From CAZHEV01 sp964531335 [NCBI: uncultured bacterium] (GTDB lineage Bacteria > Eisenbacteria > RBG-16-71-46 > CAZHEV01), in assembly GCA_964531335.1 (NCBI GenBank), contig CAZHEV010000003.1:186001-250000 (forward strand): a stretch of DNA of 64,000 nt, read 5' to 3'. Below are positions 17,077-25,081 of the stretch, piece after piece. The notes under the pieces are model-generated. The model made no database searches and was not told where the DNA came from. It saw only the letters and a program-made list of their open reading frames with translations. Every line of letters starts with the position of its first letter. Positions within the stretch are counted from its first letter, which is position 1. The translations under genes and the position numbers were made by a program.

Positions 17077-18288
17077 GTGGCGATTCTCGAGACCATACAA
17101 GTGGCAGTCGACTCGATTCGCGCCAACAAGATGCGCTCGGCGCTGACCCTGCTCGGCATCGTGATAGGCGTGTCCGCGGTGATAACCATGATCTCCCTCG
17201 GGCGCGGGGCCGAGAAGCGCATCCAGGAGAGAATAGAATCACTCGGGGTGAACGTGCTGACCGTGATGCGGGGCAGGGGGTTCCACCGCGGGCTTGCAAC
17301 CGGCATCAAGGAGCTTACTCCGGAGGACGCGGAGGCGATACTCGCGAAGGCCGACGCCGTCGAGAGCGTGGCGCCGGCGCTTTCGGGAGATCTCAAGATC
17401 GAATACACAAACGTCAATCACGACACCGATGTAACGGGCACCTGGCCGGCGTTCCCCGACATCAACAACTACCAGCTCGCTCTCGGCCGCTTCTTCGACC
17501 AGCGAGATGAGGAGGGAAGAAGGAGGGTCGCCGTTCTGGGCGCCGACATTCCCGAGAACCTGGGCGCGACCGCCGGGGAGCTAATCGGGGGCAGGATCAA
17601 GATAAGGGGCATATCCTTCGAGGTCATTGGCGTACTGGAGGCGAAGGGCCAATCGGGCGGCTGGAGAAATCCCGACGACGAGATATTCATACCTTTGAGC
17701 ACGGCGCGGTTCCGGGTATTCGGCACCGAGAACTTGCGGTACATCTCGTGCAAGGTGAGAGACCAGAGACTGATGAACGCCGCCGAGGCCCAGATCGAAA
17801 GGGTGCTGCGCAGACAGCACAGGATCCCTCCGGGCGGCTTCAACGATTTCAGAATCGGCAACTGGGCGTCTCTGCTCGGCACGTATGAGGAGAGCGCGAG
17901 GACGTTCAAGATGCTGCTGGGCGGCATAGCCACGGTGAGCCTCATCGTGGGAGGCATAGGCATAATGAACATTATGCTGGTATCGGTGACCGAGAGAACC
18001 AGGGAGATCGGAATAAGGAAGGCGCTGGGGGCGACGCGGTTCAATATCCTGTTCCAGTTCCTGGTCGAGTCCCTGGTTGTCTGCTCGACGGGTGGAGTGT
18101 TCGGCGTGTTGATCGGTATAGGGGCGGCGCTCGCGCTGGCTCATTTCGCCGGATGGGACACGGTCGTAGGAGTGGGCTCCATAGTGCTGGCCTTCGGGTT
18201 CAGCGCCGCTGTCGGCATCTTCTTCGGCATATACCCCGCAAGACGCGCCGCCATGCTGGACCCAATCGAAGCGTTGAGATACGAGTAG
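17077..18288 (+). CDS. MacB/FtsX-type ABC permease without ATPase domain
   Basis: The 403-residue membrane protein has the MacB periplasmic core flanked by membrane segments. One TM lies at the N-terminus (TLLGIVIGVSAVITMISLG) and three at the C-terminus (IATVSLIVGGIGIMNIML, LVVCSTGGVFGVLIGIGAALAL, SIVLAFGFSAAVGIFFGIYP). The FtsX signature ERTREIGIRKALGAT and final PARRAAMLDPIEALRYE are diagnostic. MacB of proteobacteria carries its ATPase fused at the N-terminus; here it is absent, as in YknZ-type systems, yet no separate ATPase gene follows. The GTG at 17077 starts the frame, with AGGT upstream. An ATPase must be supplied from elsewhere. Confidence 0.88.
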   Translation: MAILETIQVAVDSIRANKMRSALTLLGIVIGVSAVITMISLGRGAEKRIQERIESLGVNVLTVMRGRGFHRGLATGIKELTPEDAEAILAKADAVESVAPALSGDLKIEYTNVNHDTDVTGTWPAFPDINNYQLALGRFFDQRDEEGRRRVAVLGADIPENLGATAGELIGGRIKIRGISFEVIGVLEAKGQSGGWRNPDDEIFIPLSTARFRVFGTENLRYISCKVRDQRLMNAAEAQIERVLRRQHRIPPGGFNDFRIGNWASLLGTYEESARTFKMLLGGIATVSLIVGGIGIMNIMLVSVTERTREIGIRKALGATRFNILFQFLVESLVVCSTGGVFGVLIGIGAALALAHFAGWDTVVGVGSIVLAFGFSAAVGIFFGIYPARRAAMLDPIEALRYE

Positions 18289-18295
18289 TGCGCAC

Positions 18296-18318
18296 GCGGG
18301 CGCGGCCCCGGCGCCCGC
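18296..18318. terminator. GC-rich hairpin between convergent genes
   Basis: GCGGGCGC (18296-18303) pairs with GCGCCCGC (18311-18318) around a 7-nt loop, just past the permease stop and before the convergent ferredoxin gene's end. It lacks a T run, so termination may be Rho-assisted. Confidence 0.4.
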
Positions 18319-18332
18319 TCGTCCCGGCGAGT

Positions 18333-19463
18333 CTAGTCCAGGGCTCTCGAAGTCTCTTCCTCCGATTCAGTGTTCTGAGCTCTCGCTTCCTCTGCTATCC
18401 GGGCGCCCGGGTGGGCGTACGAGGGCGAGTCTATCTCGGACACGCGGCGGATGTACTCGCCGTCGCTTATCCCGTTCCCCCAGTTGTCCGTCAGACGCGC
18501 CGCCGAGTACGACATGATGAACAACAGCGTGACGGAGGCGCCGAAGGCGGCGACTCCCATGCGCTTGTGAAAAAACTTCACGGAGAGCGACTTCGGGGCC
18601 GGACATGACGCCAGGCAATCGAGACAGCCGGTGCACTCCGCGCTTCCGACCTTCCCGCCTTGCGAGACGGGCAGCCGCGCCATGCAGACCCGGTCGCATC
18701 GCTTGCAGTCGATGCACGCCTCCTCGTTGCGCTCGACTCTCGCCGGAGACAACCAGCCGGCCAGCCCCAGAAGGGCCCCGTAGGGGCACAGGTAGCGGCA
18801 CCACGCGCCGTTTACGAGAACGGACGCCGCGGCCAGTGTGCCCAAGACCATTAAGGTCACGACTGTCATGCGTTCGAAGAACATGTACATCTTGATGTCC
18901 GCCACCCTGTTGTAGGGCGATCCGATAAAGGCGCTCAGTTCCGAGACCGACATCCCGAGAATCGCCCATAAGAAAAACCCCAGTAGCAGGTATCGGATGC
19001 CGCGCAGGCCGAGGTCCAGGCGGGAGGGAAGCCGGAGGTTCCTGCCCAGCAGGATCTGACCGGCCCGGGCAAGGGATTCAGAGAGAAGACCGATCGGGCA
19101 TACCCACGAGCAGAAGGCCCTGCGCAGAAGCAGGGACATCGCCAGGAAGGTGAGGAAGAGGACGGTCGCCGCCGGGTGAACGTTGTTGAGCGCTCCCTGG
19201 TAAGCCCAGTCCAGAAAGCCCATCAGCCCAGTGATGGGCAGGTATCCCTCGACGCCCGGGGGCCGTGCCGGAAGGGGGTATGCCCCGTCACGGGCGGCCG
19301 CCAAGAAGCGCGCGAACTGCCGGCCCGCGAACAAGGACGTCGAGGCGAAGGCCGCCTGTATGGTCAGGCGGAGCAGGTACGATCTGCGCCGGCGCACTCC
19401 CGCGGTCAATCTCAGCAGGCCTCGCCGTCTCCCGTCTACAACTCTATTCCGAGTCGATCCCAA
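18333..19463 (-). CDS. NapH/CcoG-like membrane ferredoxin (4Fe-4S)
   Basis: The product of up to 376 residues has about five TM segments. Cytoplasmic-side cysteine motifs are CSWVCPIG and CRYLCPYG (the CxxxCP pairs typical of NapH/NosR/CcoG proteins), followed by two ferredoxin-type 4Fe-4S motifs, CIDCKRCDRVC and CTGCLDCLASCP. Such proteins move electrons from quinol or to redox partners, or assist metal-enzyme assembly. The frame overlaps the end of the NO reductase gene by 28 bp, so translation is coupled; the exact start is unclear (TTG at 19463 or an internal start). Its partnership with quinol NO reductase is inferred from position. Confidence 0.82.
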   Translation of the reverse strand: MGSTRNRVVDGRRRGLLRLTAGVRRRRSYLLRLTIQAAFASTSLFAGRQFARFLAAARDGAYPLPARPPGVEGYLPITGLMGFLDWAYQGALNNVHPAATVLFLTFLAMSLLLRRAFCSWVCPIGLLSESLARAGQILLGRNLRLPSRLDLGLRGIRYLLLGFFLWAILGMSVSELSAFIGSPYNRVADIKMYMFFERMTVVTLMVLGTLAAASVLVNGAWCRYLCPYGALLGLAGWLSPARVERNEEACIDCKRCDRVCMARLPVSQGGKVGSAECTGCLDCLASCPAPKSLSVKFFHKRMGVAAFGASVTLLFIMSYSAARLTDNWGNGISDGEYIRRVSEIDSPSYAHPGARIAEEARAQNTESEEETSRALD

Positions 19464-21712
19464 ACGGATTCGCCTTCCTTGATCCTCTCCGCCTTCAAGT
19501 GCGGATAAGTTCTGAAGAGAAAGTAAGCCAGCGGCAGCACGCCCAGGACTATGATCGTCAGGTCGGGTATGAGTCGTAGCTGCCCCAGCACCTGTACCGG
19601 TCCCTGCTCGAAGAAGTCCGCTTCACGCGCGTACCAAAGGCCGTCCTTGTAGCTCGTCCAGGCCTGGATTATTCCGACCGGCAGGAGCGTTCCGAGCGTC
19701 AGAAGCAACAGCCCGATGTTCAGGCCGAAGAAGGAGAGCTTGAGCAACTTGTCGTTCCAGTACTTCTTGTCGACCAAGCCGCGCCAGGAGAACAAGAGCA
19801 GCGCGATGGAGAGCATTCCGTAGACTCCGAACAGCGCCCCGTGGGCGTGGTTCATGGTCAGGTAGGTGCCGTGCTCGAAGTAGTTGACTATGGGTAGATT
19901 GATAAGAAAGCCGAACACGCCGGCTCCGAGGAAGTTCCAGAATGAGGAGGCCACCAGGAAGTACATCGGCCACTTGTAGTGGAACTTCCCGCCTCGCCCG
20001 CGTATTGCCTTGTACTCCAGCAGGCCTCTTACCACGAGGCCGAGCAGCGGGACGGGCTCCATCGATGAGAAGACCGATCCGAGGCCGAGCCAGAAGGACG
20101 GCCCTCCGAACCAGAAGTAATGATGCGCGGTGCCGAGAACACCGCTGAGAAAGACTATGGCCGCTGTGAAGTATGCCACTATGAGGGCCGCGCGGGCCGT
20201 GACCAGGCCCATAGCCACGAGCAGCACCGATATCACCGCCACACCGAAGAACTCGAATATGCTCTCGACCCAGATGTGAACGACGAACCACCGCCAGTAG
20301 TCGGCTATGCTGATGTGGGAGCCGCGCCCGTAGAAGAGCCCGAAGCCGAAGAATGCGACCACGAATATCGCGCTCAACATGTAGAACAAGACCAGCGCCC
20401 GGAAGTCCTTGTCGCGTCCGAAGCGGATGGTGGGCGCGACAACCCTGTACACTATGACCAGCCAGGCTATCAGGCCCACGAACAGTAGGATCTGCCACGC
20501 TCGGCCGAGCTCCAGGTACTCCCATCCCTGGTGGCCGAACCAGAACCACCAGTCGCCCAGCGCCCCTTTGATCCCGGCGACCTGTCCGAGAAGGCTGCCC
20601 AAGGCGACGACTAGAATGGCCCCGAAGAGCAGATGAACGAGAGTGCTCTGCCGGCGGGGCTCTCTGCCGCCTATTATGGGCGCCAGGTATATGGCCGAGG
20701 CCACCCAGGTGGTGGCTATCCAGAATATGGCAAGCTGCAGGTGCCAGCTCTTCGCCCAGCTATAAGGGACCAGCTCGGCGACCGACGAGAGGTAGAAGCT
20801 CGAGGGGTGGATGGTGTAATGCGCCAGGAGGCCTCCCAGGCATGTCTGAAGCAAGAACAGGAGTATCACCACCAGGAAGTACTTGGCCGCGCTGAACTGG
20901 CTGGGGGTCAGAGGCATGTCCACGAGCTTGTCGGTAAGCGCCTCCCCTTTCGCCTCCCCGTACCAGATCTGATAGCGGTGGACAAAGTAGATGAACAATC
21001 CCAGGACCACGAGCAGCGCCGCGACGCCACCGAGGGTCCAGAGGTACGTCTCCGTGGTGGCCGTGTTTCCAACGACCCGATCCGGCGGCCAGTTGTTGGT
21101 ATAGCTGTGATCCAGCCCCGGCCTGTTGGCGGAGGCCGCCCAGGCGGTCCAGAAGAAGAACCTCGAGATCTGCTTGCGCTGTTCGGGAGTCCTGACCGTA
21201 TTCGCCAGGAAGCCATAACGGCGGTCGCCGTCGCGAAACGTCCTGTCGTAGAATCCCCGCACCTCTTCAAGCGCGGCGACCTGGCTTCTGCTCAGCTTTA
21301 GCACATCGGCGTCGGGGTCGTACCGGTTCGTCTTCATCTCCCGGCGAACGAGCAGATCTACGATATCCTTCTCCTCGGGAGACAGCGCTTCGTAGGGGAT
21401 GCCGTAGCGCACCCGGGCCATGTCATCTCGGATGGTCTCGCCCACGATATGGAGCGTCTTCGCCGAAAACTCCATCCCGCGCTGCGAGCCGTGGCCCCAG
21501 ACGCTTCCATGGTCCATGAGTCCGTAGCGTTGGTAGACATCCTGCCCGGCCATGATGTCCTCGCGGCCGAACAGGCGCTCTCCGTCCGGGGCCACCACCG
21601 CTCCCGGATAGGGAGGAACGTGGTCCTTGGCGAAGTACCCGCCTGCCAGCAGCACGGTCATGGCCACAACAAAACTTATGATCGCCGCCCACTTAAGCGC
21701 CCGGACACTCAT
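19436..21712 (-). CDS. norZ: Quinol-dependent nitric oxide reductase (single-subunit qNOR)
   Basis: The 758-residue protein matches qNOR, which reduces 2 NO to N2O with quinol electrons. An N-terminal extension (TM, then a cytochrome-c-like fold without CxxCH, including GREDIMAGQDVYQRYGLMDHGSVWGHGSQ) precedes a 12-TM haem-copper core. Metal ligands are visible: WHLQLAIFW (low-spin haem), VVHIWVESIFEFF (Fe-B His plus the Glu typical of NO reductases), GTAHHYFWFG (Fe-B His pair) and MNHAHGALFGVYGM (haem ligands). Keeping the Glu in HIWVE favours NO reductase over NO dismutase. GGAGGGCTGAAAC precedes the ATG. It lies 87 bp downstream of the Rrf2-hemerythrin pair. Confidence 0.95.
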   Translation of the reverse strand: MSVRALKWAAIISFVVAMTVLLAGGYFAKDHVPPYPGAVVAPDGERLFGREDIMAGQDVYQRYGLMDHGSVWGHGSQRGMEFSAKTLHIVGETIRDDMARVRYGIPYEALSPEEKDIVDLLVRREMKTNRYDPDADVLKLSRSQVAALEEVRGFYDRTFRDGDRRYGFLANTVRTPEQRKQISRFFFWTAWAASANRPGLDHSYTNNWPPDRVVGNTATTETYLWTLGGVAALLVVLGLFIYFVHRYQIWYGEAKGEALTDKLVDMPLTPSQFSAAKYFLVVILLFLLQTCLGGLLAHYTIHPSSFYLSSVAELVPYSWAKSWHLQLAIFWIATTWVASAIYLAPIIGGREPRRQSTLVHLLFGAILVVALGSLLGQVAGIKGALGDWWFWFGHQGWEYLELGRAWQILLFVGLIAWLVIVYRVVAPTIRFGRDKDFRALVLFYMLSAIFVVAFFGFGLFYGRGSHISIADYWRWFVVHIWVESIFEFFGVAVISVLLVAMGLVTARAALIVAYFTAAIVFLSGVLGTAHHYFWFGGPSFWLGLGSVFSSMEPVPLLGLVVRGLLEYKAIRGRGGKFHYKWPMYFLVASSFWNFLGAGVFGFLINLPIVNYFEHGTYLTMNHAHGALFGVYGMLSIALLLFSWRGLVDKKYWNDKLLKLSFFGLNIGLLLLTLGTLLPVGIIQAWTSYKDGLWYAREADFFEQGPVQVLGQLRLIPDLTIIVLGVLPLAYFLFRTYPHLKAERIKEGESVWDRLGIEL

Positions 21713-21799
21713 GTTTCAGCCCTCCGTCAGTCCTACCACTCGCTCTCAGGCCCGCTCGAGTCGCGGACGTCGCCGGGACCCGTCTCATCGGGCGATGGA

Positions 21800-22396
21800 T
21801 CAATCCTTCGGAGTGAAACAGCAATAGCCGATCTCATCGGACTTCTTCTTTACTTCCTCCCATTCCTCCTCGCTCAGGATCTGAAGAGCCATCCTGTAGA
21901 GGATGTTGTCCTCCTTGGAGATGTGAGCGCGAAGTTGGAGCATTATGTACTCGCCGGCGGAGACGGCCCTGGACTTCAGCTCGCCGAAATCCAGGGACTC
22001 CGCGCTTGCGGCGACCTCGTGGAGCTCGTGCTTCCTCTTCCTCAGCTCCACGTGGTCCATCCTCATTACGTTGGTGGGGCCCCGGACTCCATGAGCTTCC
22101 ATGAAGGGGAAGAGAGCCTCCTCCTCCCGCCTGTGATGGCTTTCCGCCTCGACTAGATGGTGCGCCACGTCCTTCAACGCGTCCAACTCGCGGCCGAAGT
22201 CGTCCAGGCTGTCGGTCTTCCTCAGTGCGTCAATCAGGCCGGCCAGCTCGTCCAGCTTCCCGAGTATGACCTTGTGCTCCTCCATGAGCGTGCTGACCGG
22301 GTGATTACGCGGAACTCGAACCTCGCCCGCGTTCCCCGCGTCGCTTGGGGGACCGGAGCTCACTGCCTTATGATGCCTCGAGCCTTGCATTGTCAT
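21800..22396 (-). CDS. Hemerythrin-domain protein (RIC/YtfE-like), NO or iron stress
   Basis: The 198-residue protein is a helical hemerythrin HHE domain. Likely di-iron ligands are in HPVSTLMEEHKVIL, HHLVEAESHHRREEEALFPFME, MDHVELRKRKHELHE and RAHISKEDNILY. RIC-type hemerythrins repair iron-sulfur clusters or bind NO/O2 under nitrosative stress. The N-terminal 35 residues look disordered, and no DUF542 Cys motif is present. The ATG at 22396 follows GGAGGTGGG and overlaps the upstream regulator's stop (ATGA), so the two are translationally coupled. The context (Rrf2 upstream, NO reductase downstream) supports a role in NO defence. Confidence 0.85.
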   Translation of the reverse strand: MTMQGSRHHKAVSSGPPSDAGNAGEVRVPRNHPVSTLMEEHKVILGKLDELAGLIDALRKTDSLDDFGRELDALKDVAHHLVEAESHHRREEEALFPFMEAHGVRGPTNVMRMDHVELRKRKHELHEVAASAESLDFGELKSRAVSAGEYIMLQLRAHISKEDNILYRMALQILSEEEWEEVKKKSDEIGYCCFTPKD

Positions 22397-22815
22397 CCCA
22401 CCTCCAAACAGAAGTTGTTCTTGTAGTCCGAGAGCTTCGCGTTCGCCATGAACTCGACCAGTCTGGCCCCGGCCGCTCTGAACTCGTCTCCGACCGGGCA
22501 GTCGCCGCCACTGCAGAGCGGCACCCCGAACGGACAAGTATTGACACCGACCGGGCCCTCGATCGCCTCGTAGATCTCCTTCAGCGTTATGGACCCGGGG
22601 TGGCGGGCGAGGGCGAAGCCGCCGCGCGGGCCCCTCTTGGCACGGATGACCCCGCCCCGGACAAGGCGCTGGAGCACTTTCAAAAGATGCGCCTCCGAGA
22701 CGCCGAGACGGTCAGAGATACTCCTGGCCTTCATAATCTCGTTCGAAGATGCCAGGACCGCGCCGGCGTGCAGACCAATTGAAGCAGCTACTGATAAGTT
22801 AAATAGAGATGCCAC
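22393..22815 (-). CDS. Rrf2-family, NsrR-like transcriptional regulator
   Basis: The product (140 residues from GTG 22815) has the Rrf2 winged helix: LSVAASIGLHAGAVLASS, ARSISDRLGVSEAHLLKVLQRLVRGG, then GPRGGFALARHPGSITLKEIYEAIEG. Three cysteines in TCPFGVPLCSGGDCPVG (spacing C-x6-C-x4-C) can hold an Fe-S cluster, as in NsrR and IscR. An ATG at 22851 is in frame but sits inside the -10 box and operator, upstream of the expected transcript start, so the GTG with GAGGT upstream is the true start. It probably represses its own operon, including hemerythrin and NO reductase, until NO destroys the cluster. Confidence 0.88.
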   Translation of the reverse strand: MASLFNLSVAASIGLHAGAVLASSNEIMKARSISDRLGVSEAHLLKVLQRLVRGGVIRAKRGPRGGFALARHPGSITLKEIYEAIEGPVGVNTCPFGVPLCSGGDCPVGDEFRAAGARLVEFMANAKLSDYKNNFCLEVG

Positions 22816-22831
22816 AGGGACTTGACCTCGT

Positions 22832-22853
22832 TTATGGTATTCACGTACCATAA
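22832..22853. promoter_or_regulatory. Palindromic operator for the Rrf2 regulator
   Basis: TTATGGTA (22832-22839), TTCACG, TACCATAA (22846-22853): perfect 8-bp arms with a 6-bp centre. It overlaps the -10 box and the start point of the Rrf2 operon promoter, the classic position for autorepression. I saw no second copy elsewhere. Confidence 0.65.
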
Positions 22854-22878
22854 TATTTCAAATCGCAGTCCCGGTCAA
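22850..22878 (-). promoter_or_regulatory. Promoter of the NO-response operon
   Basis: On the minus strand TTGACC (22873-22878), a 17-bp spacer and TATTAT (22850-22855). The start would be near 22843, inside the palindromic operator and upstream of the GTG at 22815. This is one of the clearest promoters in the window. Confidence 0.68.
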
Positions 22879-22971
22879 GGGAAAAAATCACTGTTCCGTC
22901 TCTTTCCGCTCCGGCCCGCGCAGGGGGCGATTGCGGAGCCAGCTCATCCCAAGCCAGCTCATCCCGGGGCT

Positions 22972-22999
22972 TTGACTTTGGTCCAAAATGGCTCATAAT
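22972..22999 (+). promoter_or_regulatory. Promoter of the C69 peptidase gene
   Basis: TTGACT (22972-22977), 16-bp spacer, CATAAT (22994-22999). It is followed by about 100 bp before the ATG at 23102. A 14-bp direct repeat AGCCAGCTCATCCC (22937-22950 and 22952-22965) lies just upstream. Confidence 0.5.
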
Positions 23000-23101
23000 C
23001 ACTTCTGTTACGTAGATCAAGCCGGTTCCGATACTTCCGATCCCGCCGCTCGCGCCGCGGCCGGTTGGCTGTTCAACCCCGCTGAAACAGGAGAGCTTGA
23101 G

Positions 23102-24745
23102 ATGTACAAAGTTGTTTGCGGACATACGATTGTGCGGGCCTGCGCTGTCGCGACGCTTTTAGGTGGCGTGGCCATGGCCGTGCCGGCTGCGGACCTCGAT
23201 GCCGGGACCGCCGAGGGCGGCCGCGGGAGCGGGGACGCGCGCTCGGACGAGTGCACGATTGTGACAGTCGGCAGAAGCGCCTCCGCGGACGGTTCCGTGA
23301 TGACCTCGCACACGTGCGACAGTCACCGCACGCGTTCCTGGTTCGACATCATCCCCGCCATGAAGCACAAGGAGGGGGCCGTGGCGCCGATGCTGAAGCG
23401 GGTCGACTGCGACACTATGGCAATGCCCATGTATATGTACGAGCGCGTGGGTGAGATACCGCAGGTCGAGAGGACGCACGGGATGATCAACACGGCCTAT
23501 CCCTGCATGAACGACGCGCAGCTCGCCATAGGTGAATCGACCTTCGGGGGGCGGGAGACCCTGAGGTCGGAGAAGGGATTGATCGACTGCCAGCAGCTTG
23601 TGAAGCTTCTGCTGGAAAGATGCACTACCGCGCGCGAGGCGATAGCGCTCGCGGGAGAGCTTACCGAGAAATATGGCTGGAACGACGAGGGCGAGTGTCT
23701 TTCCATATGCGATACGAAGGAGGCCTGGCATTTTGAGATCGTGGGTCCCGGCGCCGGCAACCACGGCTCGATATGGGTGGCTCAGAGAGTCCCGGACGGC
23801 CACGTCTCCTGCGCCGCAAACGGAAGCCGGATCCGGCAGGTCGACCTCGACGATCCCGACTACTTCATGGCTTCGGCGAACTTGACCGAGGCGGCGCGAG
23901 ACAGCTCGTGGTGGGACCCCTCGGAGGGCCCCTTTGAGTTCTGCTACGCGTACGATCCCGGCGGGCGCGGCTCCTTCGCAGCCCGGCGCAGGGAGTGGAG
24001 GGCACTCAGCCTAGTCGCTCCGTCATTGAACCTGCATCCCAACGCCGAGAACTTCCCCTTTTCGGTCAAGCCTGACACACTGGTTACGCTGGACAAGATG
24101 GTCGCCATCTTTCAGGACTATTACGAGGGGACGGATTACAACTTCATAAAGAACATAACCTGGGTGAACGACGAGGGCGAATACGAGATCTCGCCGCTGG
24201 CCAATCCCTTCATGCCGTACGATATGAACAAGATCTTCGACATAAACGGCGGATGGGGTTGGCTGGGAGAGCGCACCATAGCCCGCTGGTACACCATGTA
24301 CGCCACCATCACCCAGTCGCGCGACTGGATGCCCGACGAGGTCGGGGGGGTAGTTTGGATGGCCATGGACAACGTGGCGACCTCGATATACGTGCCGATC
24401 TACAGCGGGGTGACCGACGTGGCCGACTGCTATAAGACCCCTGGACGGGTCAACGGTTACAGCCGCGACTCGGCATGGTGGGCGTTCAACAGGCTCGGCA
24501 CGCTGACGGCCCAGAGATGGGGCGATATGCGCCACGACGTGGCTGGGGTCTGGGGCCCGCTCCAGTCGGAGATGTTCATGAATCAGCGGGAGGTCGAGGA
24601 CAAGGCGTTGAAGCTCTTGATAAAGGACCGCAAGAGAGGGCGCGAGTATCTCACCGAATACAGCAGGAAACAGGGGGAGATGGTCTTCGAGCGCGCGTGG
24701 AAGCTCGGCGACGAGCTCTGGACCAAGTACGACGAGAAGTTTTAG
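23102..24745 (+). CDS. Secreted C69-family dipeptidase
   Basis: The 547-residue product has a signal peptide (TIVRACAVATLLGGVAMAVPAA) and a short pro-region. C51 starts the CTIVTVGRSASADGSVMTSH motif typical of peptidase family C69 (PepD-type Ntn hydrolases). The catalytic Cys would become the new N-terminus after self-cleavage. Other family marks are NTAYPCMNDAQLAIGESTFGGR, a WHFEIVGPG segment and DEVGGVVWMAMDN. It should cleave dipeptides or short peptides in the periplasm. The ATG at 23102 has AGGAG 8 nt upstream and begins the signal peptide; an ATG at 22988 would put 38 non-signal residues first and overlap the promoter. Single gene, divergent from the NO-response operon. Confidence 0.88.
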   Translation: MYKVVCGHTIVRACAVATLLGGVAMAVPAADLDAGTAEGGRGSGDARSDECTIVTVGRSASADGSVMTSHTCDSHRTRSWFDIIPAMKHKEGAVAPMLKRVDCDTMAMPMYMYERVGEIPQVERTHGMINTAYPCMNDAQLAIGESTFGGRETLRSEKGLIDCQQLVKLLLERCTTAREAIALAGELTEKYGWNDEGECLSICDTKEAWHFEIVGPGAGNHGSIWVAQRVPDGHVSCAANGSRIRQVDLDDPDYFMASANLTEAARDSSWWDPSEGPFEFCYAYDPGGRGSFAARRREWRALSLVAPSLNLHPNAENFPFSVKPDTLVTLDKMVAIFQDYYEGTDYNFIKNITWVNDEGEYEISPLANPFMPYDMNKIFDINGGWGWLGERTIARWYTMYATITQSRDWMPDEVGGVVWMAMDNVATSIYVPIYSGVTDVADCYKTPGRVNGYSRDSAWWAFNRLGTLTAQRWGDMRHDVAGVWGPLQSEMFMNQREVEDKALKLLIKDRKRGREYLTEYSRKQGEMVFERAWKLGDELWTKYDEKF

Positions 24746-25081
24746 GCGAAATTGAAATGCACCTGGCGGTCCAAGAGGCCGCCGGCCGGCACCACTCGCC
24801 GGCCGCCGCCCGCGTCCCCGCGCCGGCAGGTCCTCTTCATGGGGAAACAGCTCAGCGGCCGCCGCTATCCATTGAGCCCCCGTGGAAGTAGTGGTTGCGC
24901 CCGAATGACGGTGGGTCTATCATGCTCCCGTTCTTGACCGGTCGGTGAAGTCAGTTGTTCATAGACTTGCGCAGACGCCGGAGCGGCCCAGGGAAACCGG
25001 GCTCAAGAAAGAACCGGTCGACGAGGAGCGTGGGCCGGTTTCCGTTTGGGGCCGGAGGGCGTCTCAGTGGGAGGGCGAGAG
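24746..25081. other. Intergenic region with a hairpin after the peptidase gene
   Basis: These 336 bases contain a strong hairpin, CGGCCGGC (24783-24790) pairing with GCCGGCCG (24798-24805), about 40 bases after the peptidase stop. It lacks a T run. I see no coding frame with protein-like composition and no clear promoter. Confidence 0.4.

Noticed and set aside
19436-21712. Nitric oxide dismutase instead of NO reductase
   Set aside because: The Glu in the HIWVE motif and the standard haem and Fe-B ligands of NO reductase are kept.
22816-22851. ATG at 22851 as start of the Rrf2 regulator
   Set aside because: It lies inside the -10 box and operator, upstream of the expected transcript start; the GTG at 22815 has a ribosome site and fits family length.
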